DNA of 64,000 nucleotides from Cellulosimicrobium funkei (GTDB lineage: Bacteria; Actinomycetota; Actinomycetes; Actinomycetales; Cellulomonadaceae). The stretch is from contig NZ_JNBQ01000002.1 in the NCBI RefSeq assembly GCF_001019615.1, positions 405,720 through 469,719 of the forward strand, given 5' to 3'. A program made the translations under genes and the position numbers. The notes under the pieces were generated by a model, which ran no database searches, was not told where the DNA came from, and saw only the letters and a list, made by a program, of their open reading frames with translations. Shown piece after piece: positions 15,867 to 24,600 of this stretch. Each line of letters begins with the position of its first letter. Positions within the stretch are counted from its first letter, which is position 1.

Positions 15867-18764
15867 ATGAGCAGACACCGGAGACGACGAGCCGCGGCGA
15901 CGGTCGTGGCGGGCGTGCTGGCGCTCGGGGCGAGCCTGCCCGCGGCGCACGCCACCGCGACGGCCGACGACGAACCCCCGGCGGCGACCGCCCTCACCGG
16001 GCTGACCACGACCGACCGCGGCGACGGGACCTACGACGTCCCGCTCCTGCGCAGCGACGTCCCGGACATCAGCGTCACGCGCGTCCCCGCGGACGAGAAC
16101 GACGAGGGCCGCGACCTCTACTACATGATCAGCACGACGATGCACCTCGCCCCCGGCGCCCCGATCATGAAGTCGTACGACCTCGTGAGCTGGGAGATCG
16201 TCGGCTACGTCTACGACCGGCTCGGCGTCGGCGACGTGTCGTCGCTGCGCAACGGGAAGAACGGCTACGGCAACGGGCAGTGGGCGTCCTCGCTGCGCTA
16301 CCGCGACGGCACGTTCTACGTGGTGTTCAACACCAACGACCTCGGGGGGTCGTACCTCTTCCGCACGGACGACGTCGAGCACGGTGCGTGGGAGCGCACC
16401 GCGCTCGGCCGGGGGTTCCACGACCCGTCGCTGTTCTTCGACGAGGCCGACGGAGGGACGCCCTACATCTTCTACGGCTCGGGCGCGACGAGCGCCGTCC
16501 GGCTGAACGACGACCTCACCGCGATCGAGGCGGACTTCCCGAACATCTTCCGCGCCGCGGACTACGCGGGCGAGCCGTTCGTCGGCGGGCTGTTCGAGGG
16601 CGCGCAGGTGCACTACATCGACGGCGAGTACTACGTCGCGATCATCACGTGGCCCAGCGGCCAGAACCGGCAGGAGGTGCTGTTCCGCTCCCCGCACCTG
16701 CTGGGTCGCTACGAGACCGCCGACGGGTCGAACCCGTACGAGGCGCGCAGCGCGCTGAACTCCGACGGCTTCGCCCAGGGCGGGCTGGTCGAGGTGCCCG
16801 ACGGCGCGGGCGGCTACGCGTGGTGGGGCATGTTCTTCCGCGACACCTATCCCCTCGGCCGCATCCCCGCGCTCATCCCCGCGACGTGGGAGGACGGCTG
16901 GCCCACGTTCGGCGACGACGGCGCCGTCCGCGTCGGCGACACGTTCGCCAAGCCGATCGTGCTGGACCCGGCGACCGAGCGCCGGGAGCGGCTGAAGAGC
17001 ATCGTCGCCTCCGACGACTTCGCGAACGACGCCGAGCACCGCGCGTTCAGCGACACCGTCTGGGAGGTCCCCGACGCGCCCACGTACGACGAGTCGCTGC
17101 TCGGCGTCGAGCTCGTCGCCAACCCCGGGTTCGAGGACGCCGGGACCGCGCCGTGGGCCGCGCAGTTCGGGGCGACGCTGTCGCGCGAGACGGGCGGCGC
17201 GGCGTCGGGCACGGGCGCGCTGCGCGTCGCGGGCCGGACGCTCAACGGCTCCGGCCCGAACCAGCAGCTCGGCGGGAAGATCCAGGCGGGCGTGACCTAC
17301 GAGGTCTCGGCCCGGGTCCGCTACGCCTCCGCGCCCGCGCAGGTCCGCTTCAACCTCGTCGGGGACTGGGGCGCGGGCGTCACCACGCTCGCGTGGGCGA
17401 ACGCCACGCCGGGGGAGTGGACGACCGTGCGGGGCACCTACACCGTCCCGCAGGACGCGGACGTCCGGACCTTCAAGCTCGCGGTCGAGACGCCGTGGGG
17501 CAACCCGCAGCCGCCGTCGTCGAGCGTCGAGTACCTGCTCGACGACGTCTCCGTGGTCGGCCGCGCGCCGGACGTCGAGACACCCACGCTCGAGGAGGTG
17601 TCGTACAACGGCTCGGACCTCGACCTCGCGTGGCAGTGGAACCACGCGCCGGACAACCGGTACTGGTCGCTCACCGAGCGCGACGGCTGGCTGCGTCTGA
17701 CCAACGGGCACGTCGTGACCGGCGAGGCGGAGTACACGAAGGCGCCCGGGCGCGACCTCACGTATCTCGAGGAGGCGCGCAACACCCTCGGTCAGCGCAC
17801 GTTCGGCCCGACGTCGTCGGCCCAGACGAGGCTCGACGTCTCCGGCATGCTCGACGGCGACGTCGCCGGCCTCGCCGTCTACGGGCGCAGCTTCGCGTAC
17901 GCGGGCGTCCAGCAGGTCGACGGCGAGCGCACGCTCGGTCTCGTCACCCGGCTCCAGCCGTTCACCGACACCATCGACCGCGAGGTGGTCGAGTCGTTCG
18001 TCCCCGGGTCGCAGGTCCCGCTGGGCGAGCGCACGGACGTGCACCTCAAGGCGGACGCGGACTTCGCCTCGCCGAACGGCCAGCTCTGGGTGCAGTACTC
18101 CTACAGCCTCGACGGGCGGACCTGGCAGCCGCTCGGTGCGCGCCAGGGGCCGCTCGTCATGGACTGGAGCCTGTCCCACTTCATGGGGTACCGGTTCGGC
18201 CTCTTCTCCTACGCCAAGGAGCAGACCGGCGGGCACGTCGACTTCGACCACTTCCTCCTCAGCGACGTGCTCGACGCCGACGGCGGCGCCGACCGGACGG
18301 CGCTCGACGCCGTCGTCGCCGAGGCCGAGGGGCTCGACCCGGCGGACTACACGGTCGAGTCGTGGTCCGCCGTCGAGAAGGGGCTCGCGTCGGCACGGGC
18401 CACGACCGCGCCGTCGACGCAGAACGAGGCGGACGCACCCGCGCGGGCGCTCGCGCTCGCCGTCGCGTCGCTCGTGCGGGCCGACGCCGCCGAGGTCGCG
18501 TTCACGGTCGAGGCGAGCGTGCGCGCCCTGGCGGGGAAGGACTACGTCGCCGTGCGCGTGACGAACGCCGAGGACGTGCCCGTGGACGTCGTCGTCACCA
18601 CGCCGTACGGCAGCCGTTCGTTCGCCGACGTCGAGCCGGGCCGCAACGCCTACCAGGCGTTCCCGAGCCGCCTCACGAGCGTCCCGGCGGGCGAGGTGAC
18701 GGTCTCGGTCACCCGCTCGACCGACGGGTCCACCGCGACCCGCACGGTCGCGTACGGCAGCTGA
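15867..18764 (+). CDS. Secreted GH43 glycosidase with inserted CBM and FIVAR module
   Basis: Exported protein of 965 residues. The five-bladed GH43 domain spans about 45-380; the expected catalytic triad is visible as D67 (DVPDISVT, base), D186 (FHDPSLFF, pKa modulator) and E244 (LFEGAQVH, acid). Family members act as beta-xylosidases or alpha-L-arabinofuranosidases; the arabinose context favours the latter but substrate cannot be read from sequence. A CBM4/9-like module (about 414-565) is inserted before the GH43 C-terminal beta-sandwich (about 575-800). A small FIVAR-like helical module (about 805-872) and the shared tail follow. This tail is unique in lacking both cysteines: VRALAGK replaces RCLAGK and the protein ends at AYGS. 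GAGGAGGAAG precedes ATG 15867. Confidence 0.88.
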   Translation: MSRHRRRRAAATVVAGVLALGASLPAAHATATADDEPPAATALTGLTTTDRGDGTYDVPLLRSDVPDISVTRVPADENDEGRDLYYMISTTMHLAPGAPIMKSYDLVSWEIVGYVYDRLGVGDVSSLRNGKNGYGNGQWASSLRYRDGTFYVVFNTNDLGGSYLFRTDDVEHGAWERTALGRGFHDPSLFFDEADGGTPYIFYGSGATSAVRLNDDLTAIEADFPNIFRAADYAGEPFVGGLFEGAQVHYIDGEYYVAIITWPSGQNRQEVLFRSPHLLGRYETADGSNPYEARSALNSDGFAQGGLVEVPDGAGGYAWWGMFFRDTYPLGRIPALIPATWEDGWPTFGDDGAVRVGDTFAKPIVLDPATERRERLKSIVASDDFANDAEHRAFSDTVWEVPDAPTYDESLLGVELVANPGFEDAGTAPWAAQFGATLSRETGGAASGTGALRVAGRTLNGSGPNQQLGGKIQAGVTYEVSARVRYASAPAQVRFNLVGDWGAGVTTLAWANATPGEWTTVRGTYTVPQDADVRTFKLAVETPWGNPQPPSSSVEYLLDDVSVVGRAPDVETPTLEEVSYNGSDLDLAWQWNHAPDNRYWSLTERDGWLRLTNGHVVTGEAEYTKAPGRDLTYLEEARNTLGQRTFGPTSSAQTRLDVSGMLDGDVAGLAVYGRSFAYAGVQQVDGERTLGLVTRLQPFTDTIDREVVESFVPGSQVPLGERTDVHLKADADFASPNGQLWVQYSYSLDGRTWQPLGARQGPLVMDWSLSHFMGYRFGLFSYAKEQTGGHVDFDHFLLSDVLDADGGADRTALDAVVAEAEGLDPADYTVESWSAVEKGLASARATTAPSTQNEADAPARALALAVASLVRADAAEVAFTVEASVRALAGKDYVAVRVTNAEDVPVDVVVTTPYGSRSFADVEPGRNAYQAFPSRLTSVPAGEVTVSVTRSTDGSTATRTVAYGS

Positions 18765-18780
18765 CCCTGCCGCTGATCCG

Positions 18781-18808
18781 CCGGCGGGCCGCCCGGGCGG
18801 CCCGCCGG
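18781..18808. terminator. Terminator after the GH43-CBM gene
   Basis: A perfect 28-bp palindrome, CCGGCGGGCCGCCC (18781-18794) followed directly by its reverse complement (18795-18808), starts 17 bp after the stop codon. In RNA it forms a strong stem with a small loop. Confidence 0.7.
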
Positions 18809-18914
18809 TGCCGACGAGAGGAGGCGCAGGACGACGGCGCGAACCGCCGTCGGCACGACCGTCCGCGCGAGACGCGCGGACGCGCAGGACACCCACATCG
18901 ATCGAGGAGGATCC

Positions 18915-21332
18915 ATGGACACGCACCACCGCAGACGACGTCGCCTGCGCGGCGCCGTCGCCGGGGCCGCGCTCGTGACGCTGCTCTCCGCGTCGCTCGC
19001 CGCGCTGCCGTCGTACGCCGCGGACGAGGAGCTGGTCGTCAACGGCGGCTTCGAGGACGGCACGACCGGCTGGTTCGTCAACAACGGCAACGCGACCGAC
19101 AAGGCCGTGCTGTCGACCACCGACCAGGCGTTCGCGGGCGCGGCCGCGGCCCTGACCACCGAGCGCGCGACGACCGGCTCCGGTCCCATGCAGGACCTCA
19201 GCGGCAAGGTCCGCGCGGGCGAGACGTACGAGCTCACCGCGAGGATCCGGTACGACGCCGCCGCGGCCCCGGCCACCAAGCAGTTCTTCGCCACGATGCA
19301 CTACGGCAGCGGGTCGTACACCAACCTGGTGAGCGTCACCGCGACCAAGGGCCAGTGGGCGACGTTCGACGGCCGGTTCACGATCCCGGCCGACCAGAAC
19401 GTCGGCACCGCGCGGCTGTTCTTCGAGACGCCGTGGACGAGCAACCCGTCCGCCGACCCGGCGACGCACCTCATGGACTTCGTGCTCGACGACGTCTCCG
19501 TCGTCGGCGCGGCCCCGCCCGGGCCGCCCTCGAAGACGATCGAGGTGCTCGGCAAGCTGCCCGGCGAGCACAACCCGCTCATCTCCCACAAGTTCGGGGC
19601 CGACGGGTTCGGGTTCGTCGAGGACGGGCGCGTGTACATGTACATGACGAACGACACGCAGGGCTACGCGCCCGACCCGGTGACGGGCGTCTCGCCGCAG
19701 ATCAACTACGGCAGCATCAACCAGATCACGCTCATCTCGTCCGAGGACCTCGTGAACTGGACGGACCACGGCGAGATCCAGGTCGCGGGGCCGCAGGGCG
19801 TCGCGCCCTTCACGAACAACTCGTGGGCGCCGGGCATGGCGAAGAAGACGGTCGACGGCGTCGACAAGTACTTCCTCTACTACGCCAACGGCGGCGGGTC
19901 GTCGAACGTCATCACGGGCGCCTCGCCGCTCGGACCGTGGACGAGCGAGCGCGACAGCACGCTCATCGACGGGCGCACCCCGGGCGCCGAGGCCGTGGCC
20001 TGGAAGTTCGACCCGGCACCGCTCGTCACCGACGACGGCGCGTACCTCTACTTCGGCGGCGGCCCGGCGTCGACGTCGATGCCCGCGGCGGAGCGGTTCA
20101 ACAACCCGAAGAACATCCGCGTCATCGAGCTCGGCGACGACATGGTCTCCACGCAGGGCACGGCGGCCGTGGTGGACGCGCCCGTGGCGTTCGAGGCGGC
20201 GCAGGTCTTCGAGCGCGACGGGAAGTACTACCTGTCGTACTCGTCGCACTTCGGCGGCAACGACTTCGGCGGCAACCAGGTCACGCTCCCGGGGTACCCG
20301 GGCGGCGGGCAGATCGGCTACATGATCTCCGACGACCCGATGTCGTTCCCCAAGGAGACGTACGCCGGCGTGATGTTCCCGAACCAGTCGCAGTTCTTCG
20401 GCGCGGGCACGGGCGGCAACAACCACCAGTCGGTGTTCGAGCTGGACGGCAAGTACTACTTCACGTACCACGCGCCCACGCTCAACAAGCGCGTCAACGG
20501 CAGCACCACGCAGGGCTACCGCAGCCCGCACATCCAGGAGCTGACGTTCAACGCGGACGGCACGGTCCAGCAGGTCGTCGGCGACTACGCGGGCGTGGAC
20601 CAGGTCAAGGACCTCGACCCGTTCCAGGTGCTCGAGGCGGAGACGTTCGCCTGGCAGCAGGGCCTCACCACCGCGAAGGTCGACGGCGGCTCGGCCCAGT
20701 TCGGCGCGCAGGCGCCGAACCTCGTCGTCCGCGACGTGGACGACGGCGACTGGTCGGCGCTGTCGTCGGTCGACTTCGGCGACGGCGCCGCGAGCGTCAC
20801 GGCGCGCGTCAAGCCGCTGGTCGAGGGCGCCACGGTCGAGGTGCGCCTCGACGACCGCGAGGGCGCCGTCGTCGGGACGCTCGACCTCGACACCCCGGTG
20901 GGCGAGTGGGCGGACGTGACCGCCGCCCTCGAGGGCGTGAGCGGCGTCCACGACGTGTACTTCACGTTCGCCGGTCCCGCGGGCGTCGACCTCGTCGAGG
21001 TGGACACGTGGGAGTTCGCGGCCGACGCCGCCGGCCCGGTCGTCGAGCTCGACGTGACCGCGTCCGCCCGCTGCCTCGCGGGCAAGGCCTACGTGGCGGT
21101 GCGCGCGACGAACCTCGCCGACGTCGTGGCCGACGTCGAGCTCGTCACCCCGTTCGGCACGCGCGTCGTGCGCGACGTCGCGCCGGGGGCGAACGCGTAC
21201 CAGTCGTTCGCCGCGCGGTCCGCGTCGCTCGGGGCCGGGGTCGCGACCGCCACGGGCACCGCGGTGCTCGATGGCGCCACGGTCGAGACCGCGCACGAGG
21301 TCGCGTTCGGCGCTCTCGCCTGCGGGGACTGA
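18915..21332 (+). CDS. Secreted GH43 arabinofuranohydrolase with CBM4/9 and CBM6-like modules
   Basis: Exported protein of 805 residues. The signal peptide ends near SYAADE (about 35). A CBM4/9-like module (about 38-200, LVVNGGFEDGTTGWFVNN) precedes a GH43 domain (about 210-555) beginning GEHNPLISHKFGADGFGFVE. This start, the SWAPGMAKK blade and WKFDPAPLVTDDG resemble the arabinoxylan arabinofuranohydrolase group (XynD-like). A CBM6-like domain follows (about 570-700, FQVLEAETFAWQQG), also usual for that group, and then the shared tail with both cysteines (ends ALACGD). GAGGAGG lies just before ATG 18915. The likely role is removing arabinose side chains from arabinoxylan; that is family-level inference. 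Confidence 0.87.
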   Translation: MDTHHRRRRRLRGAVAGAALVTLLSASLAALPSYAADEELVVNGGFEDGTTGWFVNNGNATDKAVLSTTDQAFAGAAAALTTERATTGSGPMQDLSGKVRAGETYELTARIRYDAAAAPATKQFFATMHYGSGSYTNLVSVTATKGQWATFDGRFTIPADQNVGTARLFFETPWTSNPSADPATHLMDFVLDDVSVVGAAPPGPPSKTIEVLGKLPGEHNPLISHKFGADGFGFVEDGRVYMYMTNDTQGYAPDPVTGVSPQINYGSINQITLISSEDLVNWTDHGEIQVAGPQGVAPFTNNSWAPGMAKKTVDGVDKYFLYYANGGGSSNVITGASPLGPWTSERDSTLIDGRTPGAEAVAWKFDPAPLVTDDGAYLYFGGGPASTSMPAAERFNNPKNIRVIELGDDMVSTQGTAAVVDAPVAFEAAQVFERDGKYYLSYSSHFGGNDFGGNQVTLPGYPGGGQIGYMISDDPMSFPKETYAGVMFPNQSQFFGAGTGGNNHQSVFELDGKYYFTYHAPTLNKRVNGSTTQGYRSPHIQELTFNADGTVQQVVGDYAGVDQVKDLDPFQVLEAETFAWQQGLTTAKVDGGSAQFGAQAPNLVVRDVDDGDWSALSSVDFGDGAASVTARVKPLVEGATVEVRLDDREGAVVGTLDLDTPVGEWADVTAALEGVSGVHDVYFTFAGPAGVDLVEVDTWEFAADAAGPVVELDVTASARCLAGKAYVAVRATNLADVVADVELVTPFGTRVVRDVAPGANAYQSFAARSASLGAGVATATGTAVLDGATVETAHEVAFGALACGD

Positions 21333-21370
21333 GGGCGGACGGCGCGCACGTCGCGTCCAGACGTCCCGCG

Positions 21371-21401
21371 AGCGGGTCGGCGTCACGGACGCCGGCCCGC
21401 T
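21371..21401. terminator. Terminator after the XynD-like GH43 gene
   Basis: AGCGGGTCGGCGTC (21371-21384) pairs with GACGCCGGCCCGCT (21388-21401) with one wobble pair and a 3-nt loop, 38 bp after the stop codon. Confidence 0.7.
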
Positions 21402-21425
21402 CTGGCGCTGGTCCGCCCCGTGCGT

Positions 21426-21493
21426 CGAGTGATGCGCTTCCGCTCGAGTGATGCGCGTCTGTACGCATCGCTCGAGCGGAAACGCATCGTTCG
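21426..21493. repeat. Palindromic repeat, family B copy 1
   Basis: Two direct copies of CGAGTGATGCG (starting 21426 and 21445) are followed by two inverted copies (CGCATCGCTCG and CGCATCGTTCG, from 21464 and 21483). The 30-bp arms match at 26 positions, with an 8-nt loop. It has the same two-direct-then-two-inverted plan as family A but a different core. A second copy lies at 49508-49575. Confidence 0.78.
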
Positions 21494-21565
21494 CCCGACA
21501 GGTCCCAGCCCGGAAGGAAAGTCGACAACGGTTTCGACGGGAGAGGTCGCCTCTGACCCTCGCCA

Positions 21566-21579
21566 TGTTTGCGTTCACA
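21566..21579. promoter_or_regulatory. LacI-type operator O5
   Basis: TGTTTGCGTTCACA is the weakest match to the shared consensus (T for A/G at position 5). It ends exactly where O6 begins. Confidence 0.65.
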
Positions 21580-21593
21580 TGTTAGCGTTCACA
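21580..21593. promoter_or_regulatory. LacI-type operator O6
   Basis: TGTTAGCGTTCACA matches the consensus fully and abuts O5 with a 14-bp repeat period, unlike the 30-33 bp spacing of the other two pairs. It lies 63 bp before ATG 21657. Confidence 0.75.
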
Positions 21594-21656
21594 CGCGCGT
21601 CCGACGGCGGACCCGCGACCGGCGTCGACGCCGGGCACGACGACGAGGAGTCACCG

Positions 21657-24600
21657 ATGACCTCACGCCACGAACCACCCCCGACGCCCGCGGAGCCCCG
21701 CGCCCGACGCCGGCGCCGCTCGCTCGCGGCGCTGCTCGGGCTCGCGCTGGTCGCACCGCTCGCGCCCGTGGGCGCGGCGGCCGCCGGCCCGATGCCCGCG
21801 GCGCCCGCGCCGGTCCCCGCCGCGGCCGAGCCGACCGCGGACGGTCTGCGGCTCTGGCTCCCGCTCGACGAGACCGAGGGCACCGTCGCGCACGACGCGT
21901 CGGGTCACGGCCTCGACGCCGCGCTCGTCGGCTCGGGCGGCGGGTGGCGCGCGGGACAGGGGCTCACGTTCGGCGGCGCGAACCACGTGGACCTGCCCGA
22001 CGACCTCCTGGCCGGCTACGACGCCGTGACCGTGAGCGCGGACGTGTGGGTCGACACGTCGCTGAGCGGCAACTACTTCTTCTACACCCTCGGCAACCCG
22101 GCGGTCGGGAGCCCGCAGTCCGGGAACGGCTACCTGTTCTCGACCGGGAACGCGAACTACCGCGCGTCGATCTCCGACCTCGCGTGGGGCCGCGAGCAGA
22201 ACACGGCCAAGGCCCCCGCGGGCGCGCTCCAGCGCGGCGTGTGGAAGACCGTCACCTACACGCTCGGCGGCGGCACCGCGCGGCTGTACGAGGACGGCAC
22301 GCAGGTCGGGCAGAACACCGCGGTGACCATCACGCCCGGCGCGATCGGCGGCGGCACGACGACCGCGAACGCGCTCGGCAAGTCGGCCTACGCTGCCGAC
22401 AACCTCTTCAAGGGCCGCATGAAGGACTTCCGGCTCTACGACCGCGCGCTCACCGCCCAGGAGGTCGCCGGCCTCGCGTCGGACGCCGCGCAGGACGCCG
22501 TCGCGGCCGACGCGGCCGCGCTCGACCTCGGCGACACGAGCGCCGTCGTCACGGACCTCGCACTGCCGGCGAAGGGCGTCGGCGGCTCCGCCGTCGCGTG
22601 GGCGACCTCCGACGCGGACGTCGTCTCGGCGAGCGGTGCGGTCACGCGCCCCGCGGGCGACGAGCCGGCGACCGCGACCCTCACCGCCACGGTGACGCTG
22701 CGCGGCGCGACCGAGACCCGGACGTTCGACGTCACGGTACTGCCGGGCGACGGCGACCAGGCCAAGGCCGACGCCGCGGCCGCCGCGCTCGAGGTGACGA
22801 ACCTCGACGACGTGCGCGGCAACCTCACGCTGCCCACCACGGGACTGCACGGCGCGAGCGTGACCTGGGAGTCGTCGTCGGGCACGATCGCCCCGACGGG
22901 CGAGGTGACGCGCCCGGCGCACGGCGAGGACGCCGAGACGGTGACGCTCACCGCGACGGTGACGGTCGGCGCGGCCACCGCGACGCGCGAGCTCGAGGCC
23001 CACGTCCCCGCGCTGCCCGAGCAGGAGGACCTCGCGGGCTACCTGTTCTCCTACTTCGTGGGCGAGGGCACCGCCACGGGCGAGCAGGTCTACTTCGGCC
23101 TCAGCCAGGGCAACGACCCGCTGAAGTACCAGAATCTCAACGACAACCAGCCGGTCCTCACGTCGGAGCTGGGGGAGAAGGGCCTGCGGGACCCGTTCAT
23201 CATCCGCTCGCCCGAGGGCGACAAGTTCTACCAGATCGCGACCGACCTCAAGATCTACGGCAACGGGAACTGGGACGCGTCCCAGCGCACCGGCTCGAAG
23301 TCGATCATGGTGTGGGAGTCCACGGACCTCGTGAACTGGACCGACCAGCGGCTCGTGCAGGTCTCGCCCGACACCGCGGGCAACACGTGGGCGCCGGAGG
23401 CGTACTACGACGAGACGATCGGCGCGTACGTCGTGTTCTGGGCCTCGAAGCTCTACGCGGAGGACGACCCGGACCACACCGGCAACACCTACAACCGCAT
23501 GATGTACGCGACGACGCGCGACTTCGTGACGTTCAGCGAGGCGCAGGTGTGGGTCGACCCGGGCTACTCGGTCATCGACTCGACCGTGACGCTGCACGAC
23601 GGCCAGTACTACCGCTTCACCAAGGACGAGCGGAACAACACGTCGTCCACGCCGTGCTCCAAGTTCATCCTCGCGGAGAAGGCCGCTGAGCTGCGCTCGA
23701 CGGACTACGACTTCATCACCGACTGCATCGGCAAGGCGAACTCGCTCGGCGGCGGGATCAACCAGGGCGAGGGCCCGACGATCTTCAAGTCGAACACCGA
23801 GGAGAAGTGGTACCTCTTCATCGACGAGTTCGGCGGCCGCGGCTACGTGCCGTTCGAGTCGACCTCGCTCGACGCGGCCGAGTGGACCATGTCCACCGAC
23901 TACCAGATGCCGTCGCGCCCGCGCCACGGCACCGTGCTCCCGGTGACGCAGGCCGAGTACGACCGACTGCTCAGCACCTACCAGCCCGACGCTTTCGTCG
24001 AGTCCGTCGAGGACGTCGCCGTGACCGTCCAGACCGGGTCCGCCCCGGTGCTGCCCGCGACCGTCACCGCGACGTACGCCGACGGGTCGACCGGCCCGGC
24101 GGACGTCACGTGGGACGCGGTCGACCCGGCGTCGTACGCGCAGGCCGGGTCGTTCGAGGTCGCCGGCACGCTCGGCGGCGGGGTGAGCGTCCGCGCCCGC
24201 GCGGTCGTCACGGTGACCGACGACGTCGTCCCGGTCGAGGGCCTGAGCGTCACCCCCGAGTCGCTCGAGGTGGGCGTCGGCGGCACGCGACAGCTCACCG
24301 CGACGGTCACGCCGGCCAACGCGACCGCACGCGCGATCACCTGGGCGTCGGACGACGCCGATGTCGCCACGGTCTCGGCCGACGGCGTCGTCACGGGCGT
24401 CGGCGAGGGCCACGCGCTGGTCACGGCGACGACGGCCGACGGGTCGCACACCGCGTACGTCGCGGTCGAGGTGACCACGGAGATCCCGGGCCTCGTCGTG
24501 CGGTACGCGCTCGACGAGACGAGCGGCACGTCGGCGGCGAACACCGCGCCCGGGTCGTCGTTCGGCCCGGCGACGCTGACGAACGGCGCGGCGTTCTCCG

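Larger units (their letters stand above)
21333..21656. other. 324-bp regulatory gap before the double-GH43 gene
   Basis: In order, this gap contains a terminator hairpin (21371-21401), a family B palindromic repeat (21426-21493) and two abutting LacI-type operators (21566-21593). A purine-rich ribosome binding site (GACGAGGAG, 21642-21650) ends it. No protein-coding ORF in it looks real. Confidence 0.6.

Noticed and set aside
21426..21493. CRISPR array or tRNA-like fold
   Set aside because: There are only two direct and two inverted copies without unique spacers, and no cloverleaf or CCA-compatible acceptor.
15822..21578. Very long open frame on the minus strand (over 1900 codons), with several others opposite the glycosidase genes
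   Set aside because: Long antisense frames are expected where third-codon GC is near saturation; the translations are Arg/Val/Asp-rich repeats without domains, while the plus strand encodes clear GH43 proteins.
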